Assembly (NCBI RefSeq): GCF_031199965.1
Contig: NZ_CP133605.1
Coordinates: forward strand, 2,016,501 to 2,080,500
Reading direction: 5' to 3'
Length of the DNA: 64,000 nt
Source of the DNA: Paenibacillus sp. D2_2
GTDB lineage: Bacteria > Bacillota > Bacilli > Paenibacillales > Paenibacillaceae
Position 1 is the first letter of the stretch, and each line of letters starts with the position of its first letter. Position numbers and translations under genes: made by a program. Shown here piece after piece: positions 1-8,889 of this stretch. Below the pieces are notes generated by a model that was not told the DNA's origin, searched no databases, and was given only the letters and a program-made list of their open reading frames with translations.

Positions 1-885
1 TACCCAGTAATCATCAAAGCGACCGCCGGCGGTGGCGGCAAGGGAATTCGCATCGCTGAGGACGAGTCATCTCTGATCCAGCAAATTACGACTGCACAGC
101 AGGAAGCGGAGAAGGCTTTTGGCAATGCAGGTGTATATCTTGAGAAATATTCGACCGGCATGAAGCATGTTGAGATCCAAATCATGGCCGACAAGCATGG
201 CAATGCCGTATATTTAGGAGAACGTGACTGCTCCGTGCAACGTCGCCGTCAGAAATTGGTTGAGGAAGCACCTTGTCCGGTGTTATCACCTGAGAAGCGT
301 CAAGAAATGGGAGAGGCTGCAGTAAGAGCAGCGCTCGCTGTAGACTATTCCGGGGCGGGGACATTGGAGTTTCTGCTAAGTCCTGATGGACAGTTCTATT
401 TCATGGAGATGAATACACGGATTCAGGTAGAGCACCCAGTAACTGAAATGATTACTGGCGTCGACCTAATTCAGGAGATGATCTCTGTCGCAGAGGGGAA
501 TCCACTCTCTTTCACCCAGGATGATATTAAATTGAATGGCTGGGCGATGGAATGCCGGATTAATGCGGAGGACCCATCGCGTAATTTTATGCCATCTCCG
601 GGTAAAATCGGCTTCTATCTTCCACCGGGTGGTCCCGGAGTCCGGATTGATAGTGCTGCATATCCCGGCTATATGATCTCACCACATTATGACTCCATGA
701 TCGCCAAGCTGATCGTCTGGGCCCCTACACGTGAGGAAGCCATTGCTAAGATGAAGCGGGCGTTGTCCGAATTTGTGATTGAAGGAATCCATACAACGAT
801 TCCATTCCATCAGAAGCTGTTGGAGCATCCAGTATTCATTCGTGGTGACTTCGATATTAAATTTCTGGAAGAACATGAGGTTTAA
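1..885 (+). CDS. accC: Biotin carboxylase subunit of acetyl-CoA carboxylase (3' part)
   Basis: The frame is open from base 1, so the 5' part lies outside the window; 294 residues are visible. Biotin carboxylase uses ATP and bicarbonate to carboxylate the biotin carried by AccB, the first step of malonyl-CoA and fatty acid synthesis in the cytosol. Visible motifs are the glycine-rich ATP-grasp loop near the start (TAGGGGKGIR), CSVQRRRQKLVEEAP, and EMNTRIQVEHPVTE, which holds the conserved catalytic Glu and Arg residues, followed by the C-terminal biotin carboxylase domain (DSMIAKLIVW). The next gene is an Asp23-family gene, as in Bacillus where yqhY follows accC. The frame is intact. Confidence 0.97.
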   Translation, partial: YPVIIKATAGGGGKGIRIAEDESSLIQQITTAQQEAEKAFGNAGVYLEKYSTGMKHVEIQIMADKHGNAVYLGERDCSVQRRRQKLVEEAPCPVLSPEKRQEMGEAAVRAALAVDYSGAGTLEFLLSPDGQFYFMEMNTRIQVEHPVTEMITGVDLIQEMISVAEGNPLSFTQDDIKLNGWAMECRINAEDPSRNFMPSPGKIGFYLPPGGPGVRIDSAAYPGYMISPHYDSMIAKLIVWAPTREEAIAKMKRALSEFVIEGIHTTIPFHQKLLEHPVFIRGDFDIKFLEEHEV

Positions 886-1000
886 TGTTGGACGGCCAGT
901 TTGTCATAATGTGCTTGAAATGATATAGTATGTATAATAAGTGCGCGGTTTCTAAGACTTAGAGAGTAGCGTAAGACTTATTGAGAGGTGGATGAATAGA

Positions 1001-1408
1001 ATGAGTGCATTGCCTACAGAGTTCGAACGGACTGAGATTGGCGAGATCCAAATTGCACCAGAGGTCCTTGAGGTTATTGCGGGACTTGCTACAGTAGAAG
1101 TAAAAGGCGTTGCCGGCATGAGCGGTGGATTTGCTGGAGGTATAGCCGAATTACTTGGTAGAAAGAATTTATCTAAAGGCGTTAAGGTGGAAGTTGGTCA
1201 GCGTGAAGCTGCTGTTGACGTATCCGTTATTGTGGAATATGGCAACCGCCTGCCTGAGGTAGCTACCGAAATTCAGCGTAATGTGAAGCGTTCAATCGAG
1301 ACGATGACCGGCCTTAAGGTGATCGAAGTGAACGTGCAAATTCACGACGTTATTTTCAAAGCTGCTGAGAAGATTGAAGAAGTGGAACTTAACCATAGGG
1401 TGAAATAA
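1001..1408 (+). CDS. yqhY: Asp23/Gls24 family envelope stress protein (YqhY-like)
   Basis: 135 residues of the Asp23/Gls24 family (DUF322). The sequence begins with an acidic N-terminus, then the typical GEIQIAPEVLEVIAGLA and VKGVAGMSGG segments, and ends with the ERSIETMTGL-type helix and VNVQIHDVIF strand. An ATG at 992 is in frame, but the ribosome binding site GAGGTG at 984-989 fits the ATG at 1001 much better. Position after accC matches Bacillus yqhY, whose loss is reported to disturb acetyl-CoA carboxylase activity. The neighbouring membrane anchor AmaP suggests it is held at the membrane. The link to stress is from the family, not shown here. Confidence 0.9.
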   Translation: MSALPTEFERTEIGEIQIAPEVLEVIAGLATVEVKGVAGMSGGFAGGIAELLGRKNLSKGVKVEVGQREAAVDVSVIVEYGNRLPEVATEIQRNVKRSIETMTGLKVIEVNVQIHDVIFKAAEKIEEVELNHRVK

Positions 1409-1544
1409 TATCAAGTAACGAACCCCCGACCGTTTGCGTCAGGGGTTTACTATAATTTTTATATGTAGAGAGAGCTTACAAGTGTACTTTCTGAACTCTC
1501 TCTACATACTAGAACTACCACCCGAGAAGGAGGCTATCCCTGTC

Positions 1545-2084
1545 GTGGCCAAAATTTTGGACAGAATCTTGCTGCTTATATACAGCTTGTGTGTTGGTGT
1601 ATTATCTATTCTAGCTATTCTACTAATGACGGGATCGTACACGCTTACCCTTAATAAAGAGCAGGGGCATACCCTGTTGATTTCTTCTATCGTGGTAGCA
1701 TCCGTACTTGTCCTGCTTAGCATCCGATTCTTCTACATTTCTGTACGTCGTGAACGTCATACGCAGTCATCAATTGATCAACGTACCGAATATGGCGATA
1801 TTCAGATCTCCGTTGATACAATCGAGAACTTGTCCTATAAGGCAGCATCTCGTGTTCGCGGGGTGAAAGAAGTTAAGACGAGAATTAAGATTGCAGAGTC
1901 GGGTCTGGAGATTATGATTCGTGCTGTCGTTGATGGTGAATCTTCGATTCCTGTGATGACTGAGGAAGTACAGAAGCAAGTCCACGATTACGTGGAGGAG
2001 ATCACGGGTATTCCGGTAGCCTATGTTTCAGTATATATAGCTAACCTCGTCCATTCGCCTGTTATTAAAAGTCGGGTTGAATAG
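1545..2084 (+). CDS. amaP: Alkaline shock response membrane anchor protein AmaP
   Basis: 179 residues starting at GTG 1545, preceded by GAAGGAGG at 1526-1533; the frame is open further upstream but without a good start. Two hydrophobic helices lie at about residues 7-30 and 43-65 (LLLIYSLCVGVLSILAILLM; LLISSIVVASVLVLLSIRF). A cytosolic Asp23-like domain follows, with a GDIQISVDTIENLSYKAA motif. In Staphylococcus, AmaP recruits Asp23 to the membrane. Here it sits between the Asp23-like gene and a DUF2273 gene, the usual amaP-DUF2273-asp23 grouping in a different order. It was probably transcribed with both neighbours. Confidence 0.88.
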   Translation: MAKILDRILLLIYSLCVGVLSILAILLMTGSYTLTLNKEQGHTLLISSIVVASVLVLLSIRFFYISVRRERHTQSSIDQRTEYGDIQISVDTIENLSYKAASRVRGVKEVKTRIKIAESGLEIMIRAVVDGESSIPVMTEEVQKQVHDYVEEITGIPVAYVSVYIANLVHSPVIKSRVE

Positions 2085-2089
2085 GGGGA

Positions 2090-2329
2090 GTGGCTGTGTT
2101 CTGGAAGCAATTATGGGAGAGTCATAAGGGACGGCTGCTGGGCGTGGCTTCGGCTGTGTTTCTGTGTCCGATCTATCTGTTTTTCGGATTTTGGAATATG
2201 ATGTTTTGCGCCCTGCTGCTGTTTGTAGGTTATACGGTAGGCAAGAATAGCGATCTGGATCAAGGTCCACTCGTTCCGTGGAAAGAGCTAAGAGAATGGC
2301 TGGCTACGCGTTGGCGCCCTTTTAAATGA
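2090..2329 (+). CDS. DUF2273 small membrane protein
   Basis: 79 residues, GTG start at 2090, five bases after the amaP stop and preceded by GGGGGA. Two hydrophobic stretches (LLGVASAVFLCPIYLFFGFW and MMFCALLLFVGYTVG) match the DUF2273 family, small two-helix proteins that accompany amaP and asp23 genes. No catalytic residues are visible. The function is unknown, probably part of the membrane platform for Asp23 proteins. A terminator follows, so this is the last gene of the cluster. Confidence 0.85.
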   Translation: MAVFWKQLWESHKGRLLGVASAVFLCPIYLFFGFWNMMFCALLLFVGYTVGKNSDLDQGPLVPWKELREWLATRWRPFK

Positions 2330-2331
2330 TT

Positions 2332-2406
2332 CCTGTGATATGTTTTCTCCGGAAAAGAGTTTGGTTTGTCATTTTTGTGGAGAAAACATTTTACAGGTTT
2401 TTTTTG
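2332..2406 (+). terminator. Intrinsic terminator of the amaP cluster
   Basis: CCTGTGATATGTTTTCTCC at 2332-2350 pairs with GGAGAAAACATTTTACAGG at 2379-2397 and is followed by a run of eight T. The loop is unusually long, about 28 bases. Confidence 0.8.
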
Positions 2407-2519
2407 TTTGAATGCAAGGATCATAAGAAATATAATGAGAATCGGTCGTATTTTAGTTCATAATAAATATATGGATATTTAACGATATGAGGTTGGACGG
2501 TTTTCTGTCATATTATGGA

Positions 2520-2684
2520 GTTCAAAAAGTTCAGTTTTCAGCACCGAGAAGGTTGGATGAAGCTAGGGTCTGAGGAGCGGAGCGTACGTAGTTTGTACGT
2601 GAGCACCGGAAGACCCGGTTGAATTCAAGATTCGATGCCGAGATACTTCCTGATTCACTTCGTGATCAAAAGTGAATTTTTTGG
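2520..2684 (+). repeat. Interspersed repeat, copy A (forward)
   Basis: Starts with GTTCAAAAAGT and continues with the family core: GCACCGAGAAGGTTGGATGA, a GAGGAGCGGAGCGTAC hairpin arm, GAATTCAAGATTCGATGCCG and GATCAAAAGT. The right inverted end (GACTTTTTGAAC in other copies) is degenerate here. It fills most of the gap between the amaP cluster terminator and nusB. No coding frame. The rest of the 2330-2736 gap is AT-rich and probably holds the nusB promoter, which I cannot place. Confidence 0.85.
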
Positions 2685-2736
2685 GCGAATCTTATTGGCA
2701 AGAAGGGGCCGAACCATTTAATCAAGGAGGAAATAC

Positions 2737-3189
2737 ATGAAACGGCGGTTAGCAAGAGAAATAGCGGTGCAAAGTCTGTATCAAATGGAAATGAACGAGG
2801 TTGAGGCTGTAGAAGCGGTGCGTATGTTGATTACTGAAGCTACCGGAGAGAACGAGAGTGAAGTGGAAATTAAGAATGTCGATCAGGCTGAAGAGTTCGT
2901 TCTAGAGCTAGTGAATGGCACGTGGAGCCATAAGGTAGAGATCGACCGTGTACTGTCTGACTATTTGAAGGGCTGGCAAATCAGCCGTCTGTCCAAGGTA
3001 GATCGTCAGGTGCTTCGTCTTGCTGTATATGAAATGGTGTACCGTGAAGATGTACCGGGTAAGGTAGCTGTAAATGAAGCTATTGAGGTGGCTAAGCATT
3101 TTGGTACTGGTGAATCCGGTAAGTTTGTTAATGGTGTGCTCGGTAAGATGGTCCATGAGATCGATCAAGTCAAAGAGAAGTTATTGTAA
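2737..3189 (+). CDS. nusB: Transcription antitermination factor NusB
   Basis: 150 residues, ATG start after AAGGAGG. NusB binds boxA RNA with S10 (NusE) and suppresses premature termination on rRNA operons. The all-helical fold is evident from the N-terminal RRLAREIAVQSLYQME segment and the C-terminal PGKVAVNEAIEVAKHFG and KFVNGVLGKM helices, which are diagnostic. Length is close to that of other family members. Position before folD and xseA matches Bacillus. A short copy of the interspersed repeat's right end lies between this gene and folD. Confidence 0.97.
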   Translation: MKRRLAREIAVQSLYQMEMNEVEAVEAVRMLITEATGENESEVEIKNVDQAEEFVLELVNGTWSHKVEIDRVLSDYLKGWQISRLSKVDRQVLRLAVYEMVYREDVPGKVAVNEAIEVAKHFGTGESGKFVNGVLGKMVHEIDQVKEKLL

Positions 3190-3216
3190 TTAGGACAACT
3201 TTTAAACAACCTCTTT
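3190..3216 (+). repeat. Fragment of the interspersed repeat (right end)
   Basis: AGGACAACTTTTAAACAACC followed by TCTTTAAT resembles the right terminus of the repeat family (GACTTTTTGAACAACCTCT plus AAAT). Only this terminus is present, between the nusB stop and the folD ribosome binding site. Confidence 0.45.
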
Positions 3217-3238
3217 AATGGGAAAAGGAGATAGATGG

Positions 3239-4096
3239 ATGACAGCACCTATAATTAGCGGTAAACAAGTGTCTGAGGAAATTCGCGCGGGTTTGCGTGC
3301 GGAGGTAGAAGCTCTGGTGGAGCAAGGCTTGACACCAGGCCTGGCCGTTATTCTTGTCGGTGAGGACCCGGCTTCACAAGTGTATGTCCGCAATAAAGAG
3401 AAGGCGTGCCATGATCTGGGCTATTATTCTGAAGTCCATCGCCTACCTGCTTCTACTTCCCAGGAAGATCTGTTAGCACTGGTCAATAAATTGAATCGAC
3501 AAGAGAATATTCACGGGATTCTCGTGCAACTTCCATTGCCGAAGCATATTGATGAAAAATCTGTGATCGATGCGATTGCTGTTGAGAAGGATGTGGATGG
3601 TTTTCACCCAGTCAATGTAGGCAATCTTGTTATCGGCGATGATAGTCTGCTTCCTTGTACACCTGCCGGCGTCATCGAGCTTATCAAGCGCACGGGGATC
3701 GAGATGTCAGGCAAACATGCGGTAGTGATAGGACGCAGCAATATTGTCGGCAAACCGGTATCCTTACTATTGCAGCGTGAGAATGCCACGGTTACAATGT
3801 GTCATTCACGGACTGTGAATATGAAGGAATTGACGGAGCAAGCGGATATCCTTGTTGTAGCGATCGGCAAAGCTAATTTTGTTGATGCTTCTTTTATTAA
3901 ACCAGGTGCCGTTGTGATTGACGTAGGTATGAATCGCCTCGATAACGGCAAGCTTGCTGGAGATGTTGATTTCGAGAGTGTGAAGGAAGTTTCCGGACCA
4001 ATTACTCCGGTTCCTGGCGGAGTTGGCCCTATGACAATCACGATGTTGATGAACAATACACTCATTGCCGCTAAGCGGTTAGGTGGTCTGGCCTAA
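3239..4096 (+). CDS. folD: Bifunctional methylenetetrahydrofolate dehydrogenase/cyclohydrolase
   Basis: 285 residues from ATG 3239, eight bases after AAAAGGAG; an in-frame ATG at 3218 lies upstream of that site and is less likely. FolD interconverts 5,10-methylene-THF, 5,10-methenyl-THF and 10-formyl-THF with NADP. The catalytic lysine motif [14 protein letters not shown], the substrate loop [12 protein letters not shown], the nucleotide-binding [11 protein letters not shown] and the C-terminal [15 protein letters not shown] signature are all present. The frame is intact. The gene continues the nusB-folD-xseA order typical of Bacillaceae and Paenibacillaceae. Confidence 0.97.
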   Translation: MTAPIISGKQVSEEIRAGLRAEVEALVEQGLTPGLAVILVGEDPASQVYVRNKEKACHDLGYYSEVHRLPASTSQEDLLALVNKLNRQENIHGILVQLPLPKHIDEKSVIDAIAVEKDVDGFHPVNVGNLVIGDDSLLPCTPAGVIELIKRTGIEMSGKHAVVIGRSNIVGKPVSLLLQRENATVTMCHSRTVNMKELTEQADILVVAIGKANFVDASFIKPGAVVIDVGMNRLDNGKLAGDVDFESVKEVSGPITPVPGGVGPMTITMLMNNTLIAAKRLGGLA

Positions 4097-4116
4097 GCGA
4101 TGGTATAGATTCATTT

Positions 4117-4256
4117 CTAACGAAACATCATATCGTTATTTGAAAGAAAATCAGGCGTAAAGCCCAAATTCTCTTCAATAACGATACTCTGTTTCGTTAT
4201 ATAATTTTTGGCAGCCCTTTTTGATTAAATAGCGATACCACGTTTCGTTAGTTCTG
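4117..4256. repeat. Three 22-bp CGTTATT/AATAACG repeats between folD and xseA
   Basis: AACGAAACATCATATCGTTA (4118-4137) is an imperfect inverted match to AATAACGATACTCTGTTTCG (from about 4177). A third unit, AATAGCGATACCACGTTTCG (from about 4228), repeats the second in direct orientation. The shared pattern is AATARCGATA-NNN-GTTTCGTTA. The first two units can form a long hairpin. No gene is visible in this stretch. Confidence 0.7.
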
Positions 4257-4323
4257 CTAGCTTAAGGGATGAGTGGATTTCTATATATATTAGCTTATGG
4301 GAAGGCTGGAAAGGGGGAGCCCC

Positions 4324-5691
4324 ATGGAGCAACGTATTTTATCGATTAAGGAATTGAATCGTTATATTCGTATGAAGCTGGAATCGGACTCCTTAATGCA
4401 GGACGTGTGGATTCGCGGAGAAATATCGAATTTTACCCATCATTCCAGCGGACATATGTATTTTACTCTGAAGGATAAGGACAGTCGGATTAAGACGATT
4501 ATGTTCGCTTCCCATAATCAGCGTTTGCCCTTTATTCCGAAGGAGGGCGCGCGCGTCATCGCCCGCGGCAACGTATCTGTCTATGAACGGGACGGGCAAT
4601 ATCAGTTCTATGCGACGCATATGCAGCCTGATGGAATCGGTAGTCTGTATCTGGCTTTTGAGCAACTGAAAGGTAAGCTAGAGGCGGAGGGGTTGTTTGC
4701 ACCTGAACGCAAGCGGCCGATTCCACGTTATCCACGTGTAATCGGGGTTATTACTTCACCGACGGGAGCGGCGGTGCGAGATATTATGACGACGCTGGCA
4801 CGCCGCTATCCGCAGGCAGCGATTGTCTTGTATCCGGTGCTTGTGCAGGGTAAGGCAGCGGCGCCTTCGATTGTGAAAGCGATTCGCACGCTGAACCAGA
4901 TGGGTGAGGCCGATGTCTTGATCGTCGGCCGGGGCGGTGGCTCGCTTGAGGAGCTATGGGCGTTCAACGAAGAGCAGGTCGCGCGGGCGATCTATCAGTC
5001 GGAAATTCCGGTCATATCGGCCGTAGGCCATGAGACGGATTTCACGATCGCCGACTTCGTTAGCGACCTGCGAGCGGCTACGCCTACCGCGGCGGCAGAG
5101 CTCGCCGTGCCACATCGGGCCGAGCTGCAGTCTCAGCTGGGCCAATGCGAACGCGTGCTGCAGCGCAGCTTGCAGCACCAACTGGCCCAGGCGCGCGAGA
5201 GCTTACGCCGCCTGGCCAATTCGTCGGCGCTGCTGCAGCCGCGCCGCAATCTGTTCCAGCACGCGGAGCGGCTGGACATGCTCACGACGCGCCTCAAGGG
5301 GCGCGCGTCGGCACGCAAGGAGCTGGCGGTCAGCGCGCATGACCGCCTGAGCGCTCGCCTCCTGCGGTATCACCCGCAGGAGACACTGCTCTATGCCATG
5401 CGCAGACAGAGTGAGATTGAGCGGCAGATGAAGCAGGCAATGACAGGAATGCTCAAGGAGAACACACAGCGACTGCATACCAGCATACGTCAGCTGGATG
5501 CGCTCAGTCCGCTTAAGGTCATGGCCAGGGGCTACAGCCTCGTCTATGATGAACAGCATAAATCGTTAATCAAGTCATTGAATGATGTTGAACCAGGGGA
5601 TATGGTCAAGATCAAAGTCACGGATGGCGAGTTGGATTGTCAGGTTTGGGGTATGAGACGGGAAGGAGATGAGAACAATCATGGCAGATAA
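4324..5691 (+). CDS. xseA: Exodeoxyribonuclease VII large subunit
   Basis: 455 residues from ATG 4324, preceded by AAAGGGGG. Exonuclease VII degrades single-stranded DNA into oligonucleotides; XseA is the catalytic subunit. An N-terminal OB fold (WIRGEISNFTHHSSGHMYFT), the catalytic core (VIGVITSPTGAAVRDI, DVLIVGRGGGSLEELW, SAVGHETDFTIADFVSDLRA) and a long coiled-coil region (about residues 270-400) are visible. The stretch 5040-5400, mostly coiled coil, is clearly richer in GC than the rest of the gene. The 3' end overlaps xseB by 11 bases, consistent with translational coupling. Confidence 0.96.
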   Translation: MEQRILSIKELNRYIRMKLESDSLMQDVWIRGEISNFTHHSSGHMYFTLKDKDSRIKTIMFASHNQRLPFIPKEGARVIARGNVSVYERDGQYQFYATHMQPDGIGSLYLAFEQLKGKLEAEGLFAPERKRPIPRYPRVIGVITSPTGAAVRDIMTTLARRYPQAAIVLYPVLVQGKAAAPSIVKAIRTLNQMGEADVLIVGRGGGSLEELWAFNEEQVARAIYQSEIPVISAVGHETDFTIADFVSDLRAATPTAAAELAVPHRAELQSQLGQCERVLQRSLQHQLAQARESLRRLANSSALLQPRRNLFQHAERLDMLTTRLKGRASARKELAVSAHDRLSARLLRYHPQETLLYAMRRQSEIERQMKQAMTGMLKENTQRLHTSIRQLDALSPLKVMARGYSLVYDEQHKSLIKSLNDVEPGDMVKIKVTDGELDCQVWGMRREGDENNHGR

Positions 5692-5935
5692 ACAGGAAAT
5701 GAGCTTCGAGGATGCGATGAATCAATTAGAGACGATCGTGAATCAGTTAGAGCATGGTGATGTTCCGTTGGAGAAAGCAATCGACCTGTTCCAGCAAGGG
5801 ATGCAGTTGTCGCAATTATGCGGTCAGAAGCTGGCTCAGGTGGAGCGTAAGATCGAGATGATTGTAGAGGAGGACGGCGAGGTTAGAAAACAGCCGTTCA
5901 TTCCGCAGACAGAGGAGAGCGAGACGCTTGGGTGA
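5681..5935 (+). CDS. xseB: Exodeoxyribonuclease VII small subunit
   Basis: 84 residues. ATG 5681 is preferred because GGAAGGAG (5661-5668) abuts the alternative ATG 5669. The family signature is clear: SFEDAMNQLETIVNQLEHGD and VPLEKAIDLFQQGMQL, a two-helix protein that binds the XseA coiled coil. The start lies inside xseA and the stop overlaps the ispA start, so xseA-xseB-ispA should be one transcript. Confidence 0.96.
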   Translation: MADKQEMSFEDAMNQLETIVNQLEHGDVPLEKAIDLFQQGMQLSQLCGQKLAQVERKIEMIVEEDGEVRKQPFIPQTEESETLG

Positions 5936-6830
5936 TACATTGATTGCACATTATATCGAAGAGATTTCCGGATTAGTTTCTACTCGTCTTCGCACCATCT
6001 TTCCGGTTGAATGGGAAATTCCCGTCAATCTGCAAGAATCAATGCAGTATTCCTTAATGGCGGGAGGCAAGCGACTACGCCCTTTACTTGTGATCGCTGC
6101 AGCGGAATCGCTGGGCGGCAGCCGCGAAGCGGCCTTGCCTGTTGCTTGTGCCGTGGAAATGGTACATACCTACTCACTCATCCATGATGATTTACCGGCG
6201 ATGGATGATGATGATTTCCGGCGTGGCAAGCCGACGAATCATAAAGTATTCGGCGAAGCGATGGCGATTCTTGGCGGAGACGGACTACTGACACATGCTT
6301 TCTACAGCGTTGTTGAAGCTAATCGTAAGCATGGAGTTCCGGCAGAAGCCGTGCTCTCCATCGTGGAGGAACTGTCGCAATTCGCAGGTCCGTCTGGTAT
6401 GGTTGGTGGACAAGCTGCCGATATGGAAGGCGAGCAAGGACTGACCAATTTGGAGCAACTTCAATATATTCATAAGCATAAGACCGGGGATTTGATCGTA
6501 TTCTGTCTCAAGGCCGGCGGTTGGATCGCTGGAGCCACGGCTGCGCAGTTGGAAGCACTCGAAACCTATGGACGGAACATCGGAATGGCTTTTCAAATCC
6601 AGGATGATATCCTTGATCTGGTTGGGGATGAGAGCAAGCTGGGTAAGAAGACACAGAGTGATGTTAAGCAGGAGAAGGTGACCTATCCTTATTTTATAGG
6701 GCTGGATGCTTCTAGAGCTGAAATGGAGAAGTTGACGGAGGAAGCTAAGCAAGTCGTGTCGACAGGCTTGATCAGCGAGCCAAGCAGATTGCTGCAGATT
6801 GCTGATTATTTGCTGCGAAGAGATCATTAA
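5928..6830 (+). CDS. ispA: Farnesyl diphosphate synthase (polyprenyl synthetase family)
   Basis: 300 residues, TTG start at 5928 overlapping the xseB stop, with AGAGGAGAG upstream. It condenses isopentenyl and dimethylallyl/geranyl diphosphates to farnesyl diphosphate in the cytosol. Both Asp-rich magnesium-binding motifs are present: DDLPAMDDDDFRRGK and FQIQDDILD, with the GGQAADM motif between them. The location directly before dxs puts two isoprenoid pathway genes together. Length and motifs are typical and the frame is intact. Confidence 0.95.
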   Translation: MGDTLIAHYIEEISGLVSTRLRTIFPVEWEIPVNLQESMQYSLMAGGKRLRPLLVIAAAESLGGSREAALPVACAVEMVHTYSLIHDDLPAMDDDDFRRGKPTNHKVFGEAMAILGGDGLLTHAFYSVVEANRKHGVPAEAVLSIVEELSQFAGPSGMVGGQAADMEGEQGLTNLEQLQYIHKHKTGDLIVFCLKAGGWIAGATAAQLEALETYGRNIGMAFQIQDDILDLVGDESKLGKKTQSDVKQEKVTYPYFIGLDASRAEMEKLTEEAKQVVSTGLISEPSRLLQIADYLLRRDH

Positions 6831-6864
6831 TTTGCAGTATAATTACATGAATCCATAATTCATA

Positions 6865-6873
6865 TGGTATAAT
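6865..6873 (+). promoter_or_regulatory. Possible extended -10 promoter upstream of dxs
   Basis: TGGTATAAT is a match to an extended -10 element (TGnTATAAT), 52 bases before the dxs start. I see no convincing -35 box. Confidence 0.35.
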
Positions 6874-6924
6874 GTAGACTATTATCAACAATGAGAAATC
6901 CAGTTTAGGAAGCGGGGAAAAATA

Positions 6925-8828
6925 ATGCTGCTTTCGCAAATAAATGATCCGTGCGATCTGAAGAAATTATCTGTCGATCAGCTGCCGATTCTCGCCGAAG
7001 AGGTACGGCAATTTCTGATCGAGAAATTGTCGGTGACCGGCGGACATTTGGCATCCAATTTGGGTGTGGTTGAGTTGACGATTGCTCTTCATTATTGCTA
7101 TAACAGTCCACAAGATAAATTTTTGTTTGACGTAGGTCATCAGGCATATGTGCATAAAATATTAACTGGCCGGATGGATCGATTCGATAGTCTGCGTCAG
7201 CATAATGGCTTATGTGGCTTCGTGAAGCGCAACGAGAGCGAGCATGACGTATGGGAAGCAGGGCATAGTAGTACTTCGTTATCTGCTGCTATGGGCATGG
7301 CTCTCGCACGTGATCTCAAAGGCGAGGACAACAAAGTCGTGGCCATTATCGGCGACGGCGCTCTGACCGGAGGGATGGCTTTTGAAGCCTTGAATCATAT
7401 CGGTCATGAGAAGAAAGACATGATGGTTATTTTAAATGACAATGAGAATGTCGATCGCTCCGAATGTCGGTGCGGTTCATAATTATTTAACGAAAATTCG
7501 TTCTGATCGCAATTACTTGCGAGCTAAGGATGAAGTTGAGCAGTTGCTTAAGAAGATCCCTGCTATTGGCGGCAAGTTAGCTAAGACAGCGGAGAGACTT
7601 AAGGACAGTCTAAAATACTTGATGGTATCAGGCGTCCTTTTCGAGGAACTCGGATTTAAATACTTGGGCCGGTAGACGGTCATGACGTTGAGGGTTTAAT
7701 CGATGCATTTACTCAGGCTAATAATGTAAAAGGCCCTGTGCTTGTGCATGTCTTAACGACAAAGGGCAAAGGATATCAGCCAGCGGAAAAGACTCCTTCA
7801 AATGGCATGGAATTAGTCCATATAAGATGGAGTCAGGTCAGGTTCTAAAAGCGGTAGGAAATCCGAATTACACCGATGTATTCGGTCAGACCCTAATTGA
7901 ACTGGGCGAGCAGGACGAGCGGATTGTAGCCGTCACTCCAGCGATGCCAGGTGGGTCAGGATTAGTCAAATTTGCCGAGCGGTTCCCAGACCGAATGATT
8001 GATGTTGGTATAGCCGAACAGCATGCGGCTACTATGTGTGCAGCCCTGGCGATGGAAGGCATGAAGCCGGTATATGCTGTCTATTCGACTTTTATGCAGC
8101 GTGCTTATGACCAAATTGTCCACGATATTTGCCGCCAGAACGCTAATGTAATGTTCGCGATCGATCGGGCAGGCTTTGTCGGTGCAGATGGTGAGACGCA
8201 TCAAGGCGTATTCGATATTGCATTTTTGCGGCATATTCCGAATATGGTATTGATGATGCCAAAGGATGAGAATGAACTGCGTCATATGATGAAGACGGCG
8301 CTTGAATATAATGATGGACCAATCGCTTACCGTTATCCGCGAAGCAGTGTCCCTGGTGTGGAGCTTGATGAAGTATTGTCGCCGATTCCAATCGGCTCAT
8401 GGGAGACGGTACGCGAAGGGGATGGACCGATCGTAATCGCGGTAGGCCCGATGATTCAGGTCGCCGAGGAAGCGGCCAATACGTTGAAGCGAGACGGCAT
8501 TTACTTGAATATTGTCAATGCGCGCTTCATTAAGCCATTGGATGAGACCATGCTGTTGCAATTAGCGAAGTACAATAGACAGATGATCGTAATGGAAGAG
8601 GCCTGCGATGCGGGAAGCCTGGGCGGTGCTGTTCTGGAGTTCTACGCCAAGCAGGGAATTTCCGGACTGGATATCAGCCTGATGGGCATTCCTGATCGGT
8701 TCATCGAACATGGCAGTGTGAAGGATCAACTTCAAGAGGTCGGTCTAACTTCTGATAAGCTGATCGAGAAGGTTCGCAGCTATAGGGCAGGGCAGAAATT
8801 TGCCGTCACTCAAAAGGCGAATCAATAG
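6925..8828 (+). CDS. dxs: 1-deoxy-D-xylulose-5-phosphate synthase, three apparent frameshifts
   Basis: Dxs makes DXP from pyruvate and glyceraldehyde 3-phosphate with TPP, the entry step of the MEP isoprenoid pathway. The N-terminal TPP motif [15 protein letters not shown], the central [14 protein letters not shown] region and the C-terminal transketolase domains ([22 protein letters not shown]) are all encoded. The frame breaks three times: an extra A near 7445 (expected [13 protein letters not shown]), a missing C near 7671 (expected [10 protein letters not shown]) and a missing G near 7788 (expected [11 protein letters not shown]). With these corrected the gene is 634 residues, the normal length. 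Dxs is usually essential, so sequence error is the simplest explanation. Confidence 0.92.
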
Positions 8829-8889
8829 CTGACAGAGTTCTTTCCATTAATTTCGCGAGAGATGATTTCGTTTCAGTCAGGAGAATTAC

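Noticed and set aside
5203..5559. Several arginine- and alanine-rich frames on both strands inside xseA
   Set aside because: They arise from the GC-rich codons of the coiled-coil region and share no family features.
6925..8828. Genuine pseudogenes in dxs, recN, ribH and the other broken genes
   Set aside because: Breaks are single-base changes in short homopolymers, motifs are preserved on both sides, total lengths restore to multiples of three, and several genes are essential.
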